The notes under the pieces: generated by a model
Seen by the model: the letters and a program-made list of their open reading frames with translations, nothing else
Database searches by the model: none
What the model was told of the DNA's origin: nothing
Source of the DNA: Alentia gelatinosa
Taxonomy: Eukaryota > Annelida > Polychaeta > Phyllodocida > Polynoidae
Assembly (NCBI GenBank): GCA_950022655.1
Contig: OX465592.1
Coordinates: 5,984,044-6,048,043, forward strand
Direction: 5' to 3'
DNA length: 64,000 nt
Made by a program: the position numbers and the translations under genes
Shown: positions 46,359 to 56,082 of the stretch, piece by piece
How the letters are laid out: every line of letters begins with the position of its first letter
Position numbering within the stretch: the first letter of the stretch is position 1

Positions 46359-46807
46359 TCATAATGCCTTAAAGAGGGACAGAATCATTTCAGTGGTGTT
46401 CCTTAAGTGATAATTCCGCTTGGCCTTTTTAATCTTGTCTTTTGGTGTGGGCTTTTGGGGACTAGAGTTAGATGTGGCTGCTGCTGGGCTGGGGGAGTTT
46501 GGGAGAATGCCAATGGTGGCCCCCTTGTTGGAGGAGGATGGCGTGAGGCTTTCGGCAGCCATGCTCAGTCGGAGGGAGGCCCGCAGGTCCGTGCGGGACC
46601 TGGTGGATGGCAAGGCGATGCCCCGGAGTGCCTCCCGCTCTGCCACATTCAGCTTCTCCTGGGTGGTCTGCAGACACGCGCTCACTTTCCTCCATTGCCA
46701 CTCGCGCTCACTGGAGCGGGCGAAGTCCACGGGGGTGATGTGGCAGAGGCTGGTGGGTGGTGTGCAGCGCTCCGCCACCACTGGGATGATCTTACTGCTC
46801 TTAGAAT
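46359..46807 (-). CDS. MYD88: MyD88 exon 5: end of TIR and C-terminal tail
   Basis: The acceptor is TTTGCAG|ATTC. It encodes residues 491-639. The first 50 cover the last TIR strands: KIIPVVAERC lines up with the RLIPIKYK region of human MyD88, and REWQWRKV sits in the box 3 FW position. The rest is Ser/Pro/Ala-rich (SNSSPQKPTPKDKIKKAKRN), looks disordered, and has no counterpart in vertebrate MyD88, which stops soon after box 3. Confidence 0.85.
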
Positions 46808-49800
46808 CTGCAAACACAACAAGGGGAAGCAGTGTTACTACACAAAAAAACAATTCATCAAAGGTAAAACAGCCAATGGGCGATAACCAGTCTCGTTCTG
46901 GTCTATTGCTCATGGGAATGCTCCTAACACTAGACTGGTTCCCTGTCCTAATATAATATGGGACTGGTATCGCCTTCCTACTCATACTAGCGCATTGCAG
47001 TTGCAAGGATAACCTGAACAACCGTTCTCCCTCACGAGGTTCCTCTCATAACATACTAATACTTGTTTATAATATATGATAATACAAAATTAAGTACAGT
47101 AGAACCCCGTGTCAGCAGACATCCCGGCCAAAGGGAGCGCTTACGCGGGGTGCCTGTTTACACAGGGTTAAATAAACATCTAGTAGAGAGAACTTTTCCA
47201 AGCAAAGGTGTCTGTTAACGCAAGGTGTCTGCTTACGCGGGGTGTCCATTAGGTGGGGTTCTACTGTAATATCAACCTTCCTATGTGTTTTCTATGGACG
47301 ATTTGTATTAGGTGGATACATCAGTATGCTCCGGGTATGGTGATACACAGTCTCTATGTGTTTTCTATGGACACTCTGTATTAGGTGGGTACATTTGTAT
47401 GCTGCAGGTAAGGTGATGCACACTCCCCATGTGTTTTCTATGGACACTGTATTAGGTGGGTACATTTGTATGCTGCAGGTAAGGTGATGCACACTCCCCA
47501 TGTGTTTTCTTTGGACACTTTGTATTAGGTGGATATATCTGTATGCTCCGGGTATGGTGATACACACTCTCTATGTGTTTTCTATGTATTAGGAGGATAG
47601 TAAAGGCTGCAAACCTGGGTTGAGGCTCTGCGCGACCTTCAGGGCGAACTGACACATCTCACTCTCCTGTCTGACGAAGGCGGAAGACAGCACCACGATG
47701 GTTTTATCACACCTGAAGTGATACAAGATCTCGTGTTAGATATAAGTGGGCCCAGTAAACACAAATACGTTATAGCTACGTAAATTAATGTTTTTTATAA
47801 GAATTACGTACTTTTTTACATTTGAAAAACGTAAAAATGCTAAGGGTTAATTTTGTCTGTAGCATGTTTGATATATATATACGTCAATCAATGTCAGTTT
47901 ATGTAGATTTTACCAACTTATATCTACCTATTTCCTATGTAACAAATATGTAGTGTGTTTACTGGGGGGTGTACGCTTGCACGGGGTGACTGTTAAGGGC
48001 TGGTTCCACCAACGCAATGGATTTGCCGTGGTATATCTTGTTATATCTTACAGTGTCGCAATATGTCATACCTCCTTTGTCGAAATACGTAGCCTGCGAT
48101 GATGTGATCCTTTTCACAATGTTGTGTGTATATTTTGGAGCTCCACCACCGCGACACCTTAAGACATAGTGCGTCAAATATGCGCGCAATTATTCAAAAC
48201 CTAGCAAGGTTTAGCAAGACAACCAAATCGTGACTAATCTGGCTATATCTTGTGTGTTGGTGGAATCAGCACTTTAGGCGGGGTTCTACTCTACCTGGAC
48301 TTGATGAGAGCAGCTGTCACCGACTGCTCATTCTGCCCAACGAGCAGATCACGAGCATTGAGACACAGTTTGTGCTTCCTCTTCACTTCCAGTTCACGCA
48401 GCATCTCCATCACAAACTCATCTTCATCCGGCTCGTAGCAGACAAAGGCATCAAACTTCTCCTCCTTCCCAGCCTCTGTGTCGAAAAAGAACAGAAATTC
48501 TTACATTTCTCCCAATCACCATCTTAAAGGGATATCGGACAATTTGTCTTGAATATTAAAATCCATGTCATTTGAATATAATGATTTCTAAGTGTTGTAG
48601 AACACATATCTGTCTTTAAAATGGGGGTAACCGTGCTAGTTTTTGATTTAGATATCAATATTATAATGATTCTATATTAGAACACAGAAATTCTAAATTC
48701 AATTGCACCAATACATCATATAACCACGATTATCACTTTGGCTGGGGTCAGGAGTCAGAATTCTCTAATTTTCAAGGGGTCGACATGGGAAATCAAGCTT
48801 ATGAAATTATTTCCACCTCAACAGATCTTAATAAACTCAGGCCTCCCAGTGAAACCTTTAAAACCTATAAAAACCTATATTTTGATTCTTGAGCCTTTAT
48901 TTTTTTCAAGGAACCTATATAACCTATAAAAACCTATATTTTTACTGCCATGCAGATTGATGTGAACAGGAAATCTTAGAAGTTATCTTGACACAAAGTT
49001 AGATTGTCGAATGATAAGAACTCCACATTATCAGTTTATTTAAGAGATCATAAACGTGTTTAAGAATCAACAGTTGGTGTGACTTCTTGCCACACTGGCT
49101 TGCCTGTTGGAAATTCGACAGGCATATACATGCTTGCTGGGTATAACCTGATGAGCCAGACATCCTGATATCCTGCAATTTATTACTAGTTACATTTTTG
49201 AGAAATCAAGAACTGAAAATAAGCGATTCACTATATTTTGCTGATTATGTTAGCCCAAAAACCTATGTTTTGGGCCTTGAAAAACCTGTAAAAACCTATA
49301 TTTTGATTTTCAAAACCTATAAAAAAACCTTTATTAAGGAAGCGGGGCACTGGGAGGCCTGTAAACTATTTTCAGTAGTATACCTAAATGGGACAGTAAA
49401 TATCATGACTGTAAGTATGCTGGGGGGGGGGGGGGGGTTCCAGACAATTGGCAGATTTTTTGTGACTTTGGCTGGGGTCGGCAGGCAGATTTCCCTCATA
49501 AAGATTTTGTAAATATTACCATCTCACCAAGCCTTATTAAACTTTTTCATCAACGATTCCAACATAGTTCCTAAAAAGAACAGTGAAAATTATGGCTGTA
49601 GGTGTGCTGGGGGTTTCTGAACAATTGGCAGATTTTGGGTCACTTTGGGTGGGGTCAGGAGTCTCTCATTTCAAGGGGTTGACATGGAAATTCAAGAATT
49701 TGAAATTGTTTCAATCCCACCAGGCCTTTATAAACTATTTGATCAAAAATTTTGAAGTATGTTACAGGGGTCATACAGGAGCCTTTAAAACCTTTAAAAC

Positions 49801-52800
49801 CTTTATTTTGAGAATTGAGCCTTTAAAGCCTTTATTTCCAATTTTGAGCCTTTAAATGCCTTTATTTTCAGGTCTGAACCTTTATTTTTTATAAATGGAA
49901 CTATTTTGTTATGAAATCCGTATTTTTTTTGCTTGCATCCTTCATGAAATGAAAACTGAAAGGAAAGAGAAACCAAATTCTGTTTGCTCCAAGGTTATCC
50001 ATGTGTTTATATCTTATAACAGGGTTCCTACAGCACCTTGAAATCCTTGAAAATGGGGTGAACTTGGAAAAATCATGAATATGGAATTTTAAAATTCTAT
50101 ACAAATAGCCTGGAATTTTCACAACCTGCAGCATTTAATTATATTTCTTCACTTTTTTTTTACAACAGTAGTCTCTTTATCTGTGAATCGTTATCATGCC
50201 TTGGAATTGAAAACATTAAAGGGGGGTGTCCACTGCAGTCCCAATACACTCCAACAAGCCTTATAACAAGCCTGGGGTGGGGAGTTAGCTCGGAGGTTAG
50301 AGCACTGGACTTGTAACCCCAAGGTCATAGGACTTTGTGGGTTCGAGTCTCATCCCAAGCAGTGATAAATTTACTGCTATATCAAAGGCCAATCCTTCTC
50401 ATACCATGTCTATGTGGTGTGGGAAGTAATAGAATGCTCACCTCGGTATTTGTGTAGGAGTGAGATTTCTACCTGAATTCATCACATAGATTTGATCGCC
50501 ACCCTCGTGGTGCAAAAGAACCTTGAGAAAGTCTGGTAAGGACCTATTATGGTTGACTGGATGTTAAATCAAACCAAACAAACAAATCCTGAAAAACAGA
50601 TGAATATTTTGAGTTTTTGTCATAGCAGTGGACACCCCATCTCGACACAGCCTTCTGACACACTCCAACATTTCTGACACACTCTGACATGGCTATGATA
50701 CAGGACCCTTGTGTATTACCAATGGTCTTTTGAACATTCAGATGTAAAATATTTTAATAATCATATAATTTTAAACCTATAATCAGGGTCTGAGATACAT
50801 AATTATTGATATTTGTTTGGATTTCTAATACTACCAGTATTGATGAAAGACAAAAATTCATTAAGTTATTTATTATTTTTTTTTTTTTATAGAAAATTGA
50901 AGAAAATCATATTTCTCAGTATATTTCCTATAGAAACAAAGTCCCCCAAGTGAGCTGGTGGTGTCGGAGTGTGTCAGTACCATGGCAACCTTTCATTTCC
51001 TGCCAAACCCATTGCGCCACACTCCAACAAGGCTTTATGACACACTCTGACAGAGACTTTCTAACACAGATATTTTTTGTCCGGTATGGGAGGCATTAGG
51101 CACCCACCTTAAGGTGTTAATATATCTGTGAGGTAACTAGAAAAAGTGATCAGAGGAGTCAGTATTTTTATACTATATCTGAAACACCCCTGAGACCTCA
51201 GAGAGAAAGATACAAATAAGGCTGATTAATTTAGCATGATTTTTTTGTGGGGGGGTTCAAAGTGAATACCTGAAAGATGGTGAGCAATATTTTCACAATT
51301 CTGACAATTATTGCTTTCAGCTGAGGCCAGGTATCCACTTAGACTATCTCAAAATGAAGAAGCTTCCAGGGGGCTCTGCTCCCTGGACCCCCAATCAAGG
51401 CACTATTCCTGGGTCTTTTTAAGGCCGAAGCAGCAGCAAAAACCTAATTTTATTAATTTTTTTCCAATTTGCTGGTCCCAACTGTGCATCCTCACAATAT
51501 GTTCATTATATATGATTGAATCCAATAAAACAAAATAAAAAACCAGCAAGATAAGATTGCCAACTTCAAAAGTTACATAGGCATTTTCTTCAAAGATCCG
51601 AGAACAAAGCAGGCATGATAGTCTTTTGGCAAATTTCTCTAATTTTCCGCCACCAGGGCCTTTCTTGAGATAAGTGTAGATCTGGTGAGAAAATAATTTG
51701 GGGGCCTGTTCCTCGGTATAGATGGCTACATTTTTTAAATTGTGCACATTTCCATCATTGAAATTAGTCCAAAAGGGAACACTTAGAACACTTAGAAATG
51801 ACTTCAAAATCTCTAGAAATAGCTCAAATTCTAGCTTGTGGGACTTTGCCCCCTGGGCCCCAACAAGAGGAATGCCCCAGCCTGCACTGCAAACCTTTAT
51901 GCCAGCCACCATAATGCTGCCCATTCATCCAATTTTAAAAAACCAAAATGCCATTATTATACCTGATAAAGACAGTTATATACAAAAGCCTATGATGGAT
52001 GATGTGAGGGCATATTTTTTTAATTTCCATCATAGGTCTCACCAGATACCTGGAAATCTGGGAAATGACTTGGACAAATAATGGAAAAATAAAAGAATTT
52101 TTTAATAAGGAACCCTGTGGGAACCCTGTATAATATGTGTCTACAAAAGTAGAAAATTAGGTGAACTATGGAGGTCTTCAAGCCTAGTCTAGAGATGGAC
52201 TGACGTCCAGAGGGTGTACAGAGACTGTTATGGTCAGTTGTCTGGAAACCCTCTGACATCACTGTTGGGACCATGGCACCACCTGGTTGGCTCACAGAGT
52301 GTCACCGACACAACACTCTGCAGCCCTCTCCGGATGTCCGGAGGTGCCTTCGGGGTGTCAGAGGCACACCCACTGGACAGCTCACCACAATATTACTGCA
52401 TACAAATGGATTCATTTATTAATGTTAAAACCTTTATTTTTCCGCCAAGAGCCTTTATTTTTTCAAAGAGGGCCTTTAAACCTTTATTTTTTTCATGAAA
52501 TGGCTGTATGACCCCTGTATGTACCTAAATAGAACAGTTAAAACTATGGCCCTAGGACTTTTTTTTCCATAAAGAATGGGCAGATTAGGGGTGCCTTAAG
52601 CTGACAGCACCCCTCAGAAATAAGTTTTCTTTAAATATTAAGTGTATCAAGCCTTGATATACTATTTGATAGTCAACCTCAGATACATATCTATTCAGAA
52701 TATTTAAAGTTGTTTGTTTATGAATGATCTGCACAAACGGTGTGAGTTTTGCTCTTATAATACCTTACATTCTATTAGCATCACCGCATAGGGAACACCC

Positions 52801-55800
52801 GGTGGATAAAGCTTGAACTACAGTCTACTGTCATGCCCCCTAGCGGATGAGTCGGAAGTCGGCGGTGTACCCGCGAAATAGGTCAAGCGTAGCCGAGATA
52901 TAAATTATGTTTTTAGTATGGGAAGAACTAAATCCTAAGGATAGAAGTTCATCTGAGTGGAGAAATATGAAAAAGAATAGCAGGTTTCACTTCATCACTA
53001 CACGAGAATCTCACTCTCGTGGCCCTTCAGTCTCCAGGCTGAGGTCTGGTTCACTCTGTCCCTATGTGCAGGAGAAGCTCCAAGCGGATGTGTCCAGAAT
53101 CATAGTTTTTTTAGATATGGTAGGTATAAGCTCTGCCACTCACCATCACCAGTGGTTATAAATGTGTGTTTGTCAAGAGGTGGTTGCTGCTGTTTCTTGA
53201 ACTCTTCTTCCATTTGCTCCATCTCTTTGAGGTGCCTTTTCACACTCCTCTCTATAAAACAAGAATAATGACTTAATGACAGAATTGTCACTTGTACTAT
53301 TCAATCTATAAAACATTGATAGTGACCTAATCACAGAATTGTTACTTGTACTATTCAACCTATAAAACAAGAATAGTGACCTAATCACAGAAATGCCACT
53401 TCCTTTCTTCACTCTATCAAACATCAATTGTGACCTTATCACCAAATTGTCACTTGAAATATTCAATCTATAAAACAAGAATAATTCTTTAATGACAGAA
53501 TCGTCACTTGTACTATTCAATCTATAAAACAAGAATAATTCTCTAATCACAGAATTGTCACTTGAGCTATTCAATTTATAAAACAAGAAAAATTTCCTAA
53601 TTACAGAATTGTCACTTCTACTATTCAATCTGTAAAACATTGATAGTGACCTAATCACAGAATTGTCACTTGTACTATTCAATCTATAAAACACTTATGG
53701 ACAATGAGTTGTTAACACATAGTAATGAACGAGAAAGTGAGTTGTATATATCTGTCCAAATTTAAAACCATTGTTTATATTATTTATTTTTTATATTTAT
53801 GTAAATTTTGATTGGCTCAAACCAGTAATGTAAACACAATAGCTCCTTCTAGTTCCTAGGATGCTGATGATATCGCCCCGAGGACCTTCACAATATGCAT
53901 TTACATGCAACAGGATTATAAATCTGTTTTGAGTCTATCTTCCTTAAGTCAATAGCTTTGGGGAGTTTATCTCATCCCTGGTAGTTGTGTCCCATAGCTT
54001 AACATTGATAACTCATTCTCCATACTCCACGGGCGTTGAGTACAAGTTCCCAATGATATGGGGAAAAGATTAAAGGGGTGAGATACTATAGAGGGAACCT
54101 ATGAAAATTTAGGGTCAGAGCTCGTACCCCTTTGAGTTTGAATCGTGTAGTAATTCACAAGGTGAAAGCACGTGAATTATGTTGCGATTCAAACAGGAAG
54201 GGATCAAGATCTGACATTAAACTTGATTAGGATTCTAAATTTATCTCACCCCTCACACTGACTAATGGGTAACGATTTGTGACATAATCCCCCATTGAGT
54301 ATTTTTTCTAAATATTCAATGGGCGTTGAATACGAGTTTTCTCTGTTAAGTCTATGGGGGGAAATTCGAGGGATGAGATAAAGGCCTGTCAGTGGTTCCT
54401 GACTGTTTATTCTACCCCTAATATAAAATCCCATAGGCTTAACATTGAGTTTCTGTATGCCACGCTGACTGGCATACAGAGTTTTATATGCCACTAGTGG
54501 CATACAGAATTGTTATCACGTAATATTCCAAAATTGAGGAGACTGGGTAGGATAAAATCAAAACCTGATTTGTTTTAATCTTGGCCACCACATGCCACTG
54601 TTGGAGTTTTGGCTCCGGACTTCACTCGACTTCGCCTCATGAAGTCACTATGCCAAACTCTAGTCATGGCATACGCTGGCCAAGATCAAAACTCATCCAG
54701 TTTTACGATAATATCGGTGATGGCCAATGGAAATAGGCTATTAGGAGGACACAAAAAATCTACACCGTTTTCATCAGCCAAGGGAAACAGGCATATAGAG
54801 AAACTTACCAATATGGCTTATGAAAAATTGATCGTCGAGAATATCATATCTGTCCATGATGGTGAGAAACTCAATGAGTTTGCCGATGGTGCTCCCCGCC
54901 TCCGTCTCCCACCGCCGGAGCAGCTCCTTGGTGGGGTCGGGCCGCCGCTCCAGGGAAAGCACGTACTGCACATTCATGTCCATGCACTCGGCCAGTCCCT
55001 GCCAGTTCTTCTGCACTTGGCTCTCCGACAGTGCCTGGATGTCTATGTTCAGGTGGTTAGACAGGTAAGTCCGCGTCGAATTCGGCAGGATCTTCGCCTG
55101 GTAACCCGCGTAAGCGCGTAGTTTGTCAGCGACACTGGGGTGGCTGTGGCCGGGCGGGGTTTGGGGCCGGTGGGGAGTGTGGGGAGGGGATGTGAGGTGG
55201 GTGTTGGGAGTGTAGTAAGGGTGTGTGTGTGAGGTGGCGTCTGGGTGTGTGTGGGGGGCGTAGTAAGGGTGTGTGTGGGGGGTGTGGCCTGGGTGTGTGT
55301 TTGGGGTATGGTTGGAGGGTATGCATGGGGTTTGGTCGGAGGGTATATGGGAGGTTTGTTCGGAGGGTATGTTGGGGGTGTGGGTGGAGGTTATGTGTGG
55401 GGATTGGTTGGAGGGTACGTGTGGGATGTGTTCGGAGGGTATGTGTGGGGTGTGGTGGTGGGTGTGGTTGGAGGCTATGTGTGGGGTGTGGTGGTGGGTG
55501 TGGTTGGAGGCTATGTGTGGGGTGTGGTGGTGGGTGTGGATTGGGGGTCGCTCGCCACACAAGCGTCGCAGCCGCGATTTCTGGGGTACTGCGCCGCTCG
55601 CATGCTCCTGAGGACTACTTCCGGTGGACTGCGCAAGTCCCTGGGCCTGCGCAGTGTGCGATGCACTGCTGTTTACGGTCAGTCTGGTGCTGAAGGCGTC
55701 ATTCAGAGACGACAAGTTGTCTGTACAGGAGAACTGCGAGCTGAACCCTGCGCCACCACCGCTACGCTCATCCGACTGCACCGGCTCCCTCCTTCTTCCG

Positions 55801-55892
55801 GTCGGCACGATGTTCATGGCGACTTCCGGTGTTGAAATCTCGCGTGGATGAGACGTGGCACGAGAGAGGTCATTTTCTGTCGGGTTCGCCAT
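46359..55892 (-). CDS. MYD88: MyD88, Toll/IL-1 receptor signalling adaptor, 5 exons
   Basis: MyD88 links Toll-like and IL-1 receptors to IRAK kinases in the cytoplasm, by a TIR domain on the receptor side and a death domain on the kinase side. Exons are 54809-55892, 53144-53251, 48295-48475, 47615-47712 and 46359-46807. All junctions are GT-AG and phases agree (1,1,2,1), giving 1920 bp and 639 residues. The death domain is at about 273-360 (AECMDMNVQYVLSLERRPDP), the intermediate segment at about 362-400, and the TIR at about 404-540 (FDAFVCYEPDEDEFV, LNARDLLVG, REWQWRKV). The five-exon domain layout is like vertebrate MYD88. Vertebrate proteins are near 300 residues; the excess is an N-terminal region of about 255 residues with a His-rich repeat and a C-terminal tail of about 100 residues. 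The BB-loop Pro is replaced by Val. Introns carry a minisatellite or MITE close to three of the exon edges. Confidence 0.93.
47097..47266. mobile_element. Pogo-like MITE, 170 bp, in MyD88 intron 4
   Basis: The ends CAGTAGAACCCCGTGT and GGTGGGGTTCTACTG are flanked by TA at 47095-47096 and 47267-47268. The interior repeats TTACGCGGGGTG-type sequence. It differs in detail from the 5129-5241 copy. Confidence 0.8.
47275..47592. repeat. Minisatellite of about 72 bp in MyD88 intron 4
   Basis: About 4.5 units of TGTGTTTTCTATGGACACTC, then TGTATTAGGTGGGTAC, then GGTAAGGTGATGCACACTC. The last partial unit ends about 20 bases from the exon 4 donor at 47614. The core TATGGACACTCTGTATTAGG is shared with the 58-bp array at 58-59.6 kb. 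Confidence 0.85.
47615..47712 (-). CDS. MYD88: MyD88 exon 4: central TIR
   Basis: CACTTCAG|GTGTG acceptor and CCCAG|GTTTGC donor, 98 bp. It encodes the CDKTIVVLSSAFVRQESEMC strand and helix, matching the [20 protein letters not shown] region of human MyD88, and ends at LNPG. Confidence 0.88.
47996..48273. mobile_element. Harbinger-like MITE, copy C, in MyD88 intron 3
   Basis: The ends AGGGCTGGTTCCACCAAC and GTTGGTGGAATCAGCACT are flanked by TTA at 47993-47995 and 48274-48276, 278 bp. It inserted so that its right end is about 20 bp from the exon 3 splice donor. Confidence 0.82.
48295..48475 (-). CDS. MYD88: MyD88 exon 3: TIR boxes 1 and 2
   Basis: GACACAG|AGGCTG acceptor and TCCAG|GTAGAG donor, 181 bp. 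It encodes box 1 FDAFVCYEPDEDEFV and the BB loop NARDLLVGQNEQSV. In most MyD88 proteins box 2 reads RDxxPG; here the Pro position (residue 443) is Val, read clearly as GTT on the coding strand. Confidence 0.9.
48525..53143 (-). repeat. MyD88 intron 2 with dispersed repeats
   Basis: This intron of about 4.7 kb has a partial 330-bp repeat at 48525-48700. It also has three diverged copies of a segment of about 130 bp, starting near 48735, 49450 and 49635 (core GGGGTCAGGAGTC, then CAAGGGGT(C/T)GACATGG). Stretches of the AACCTTTAAAACCTTTATTT type lie at 48850-48960, 49250-49340, 49770-49880 and 52425-52500. A poly-G run lies at 49423-49438. The SINE at 50277-50584 is listed separately. The segments 51345-51420 and 51840-51910 (GGGGGCTCTGCTCCCTGGAC) resemble old retroposed sequence. 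No coding exon beyond those of MyD88 is seen. Confidence 0.6.
50277..50584 (+). mobile_element. tRNA-derived SINE in MyD88 intron 2
   Basis: The head is tRNA-like: an A-box region TTAGCTCGGAGGTTAGAGC, an anticodon loop CTTGTAA (would be TGT, Thr) and a B box GGTTCGAGTCT. A tRNA-unrelated body follows (CACCCTCGTGGTGCAAAAGA), ending in AATCAAACCAAACAAACAAA. Extra bases in the variable region and the long body argue against a functional tRNA gene. Confidence 0.75.
53144..53251 (-). CDS. MYD88: MyD88 exon 2: intermediate domain
   Basis: TTTTATAG|AGAGG acceptor and GGTGATG|GTGAGT donor, 108 bp. It encodes a charged, helical linker (RSVKRHLKEMEQMEEEFKKQ) ending FITTGD, comparable to the ITTLDD just before the human TIR. 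The vertebrate intermediate domain recruits IRAK4. Phase matches exon 1 and exon 3. Confidence 0.85.
53252..53700 (-). repeat. 54-bp minisatellite abutting the MyD88 exon 2 acceptor
   Basis: About eight units. On the gene strand each unit ends in a pyrimidine-rich stretch and a TTTTATAG or TTTTACAG acceptor-like site followed by ATTGAATAGT. The true acceptor of exon 2 is the edge of the last unit. The 173-codon minus-strand frame that reads through the array (FYRLNSTSDNSVIRSLSM cycle) is not a separate gene. Confidence 0.88.
53701..54808 (-). repeat. MyD88 intron 1, proximal part
   Basis: 53960-54060 and 54240-54380 are diverged copies of one segment (CCCATAGCTTAACATTG, GGGCGTTGA(A/G)TAC(A/G)AG), also seen at 43950-44035. 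54410-54560 is a relative of the repeat of about 140 bp at 740-880, with a hairpin TCTGTATGCCA...TGGCATACAGA. No exon. Confidence 0.55.
54809..55892 (-). CDS. MYD88: MyD88 exon 1: His-rich region and death domain
   Basis: It starts at the ATG at 55892 in a strong context (AAAGATGGCG) and ends at ATATTG|GTAAGT. Residues 1-115 are Ser/Ala-rich and disordered. Residues about 118-251 are a His/Thr/Pro tract starting with near-exact 12-residue units (HTHHHTPHIASN) encoded by a 36-bp repeat, then decaying into HTP, IPS and THP variants. The death domain follows at about 273-360 and carries the W and helix pattern of MyD88 (QKNWQGLAECMDMNVQYVL, GSTIGKLIEFL). The tract keeps frame throughout, consistent with coding. 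Confidence 0.9.
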
Positions 55893-55904
55893 CTTTGTTG
55901 GGCC

Positions 55905-55950
55905 TGTAGGAGAGGCAGTGGGTGACTTGCTGGCTGTTTATATATAGGAT
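55905..55950 (-). promoter_or_regulatory. MyD88 5' signals: TATA box, possible acceptor
   Basis: On the gene strand TATATATAAA (55937-55946) lies about 45 bases before the ATG. CTGCCTCTCCTACAG|G ends about 13 bases before the ATG. The first suggests a very short 5' UTR; the second suggests an upstream non-coding exon. They cannot be separated from sequence alone. Confidence 0.45.
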
Positions 55951-56082
55951 GCCCTCTGAAAGGTATAATACAATCACTGTGTTACCACAATGTCCAGGAT
56001 GAAGCAGTTAAATATAGAGACATGGTTAGTGCGACTCAGTGAAATCTGTTGTTTAGGTCGGAAATATTCACCGAGTTCGAAG

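Noticed and set aside
46407..46956. Plus-strand frames of 159 and 178 codons
   Set aside because: They are antisense to MyD88 exon 5, which fits the TIR end and the phase of exon 4.
50277..50355. Functional tRNA-Thr gene
   Set aside because: A and B boxes are present, but the fold is degenerate and a SINE body with a CAAACAAACAAA tail follows.
53173..53694. 173-codon minus-strand frame with an 18-residue cycle
   Set aside because: It is the 54-bp intronic array read through into exon 2 in the wrong frame; the correct frame continues the MyD88 linker.
55223..55851. Gly/Val-rich plus-strand frames (up to 196 codons)
   Set aside because: They are antisense shadows of the MyD88 His-rich repeat, which is supported by exon phases and flanking domains.
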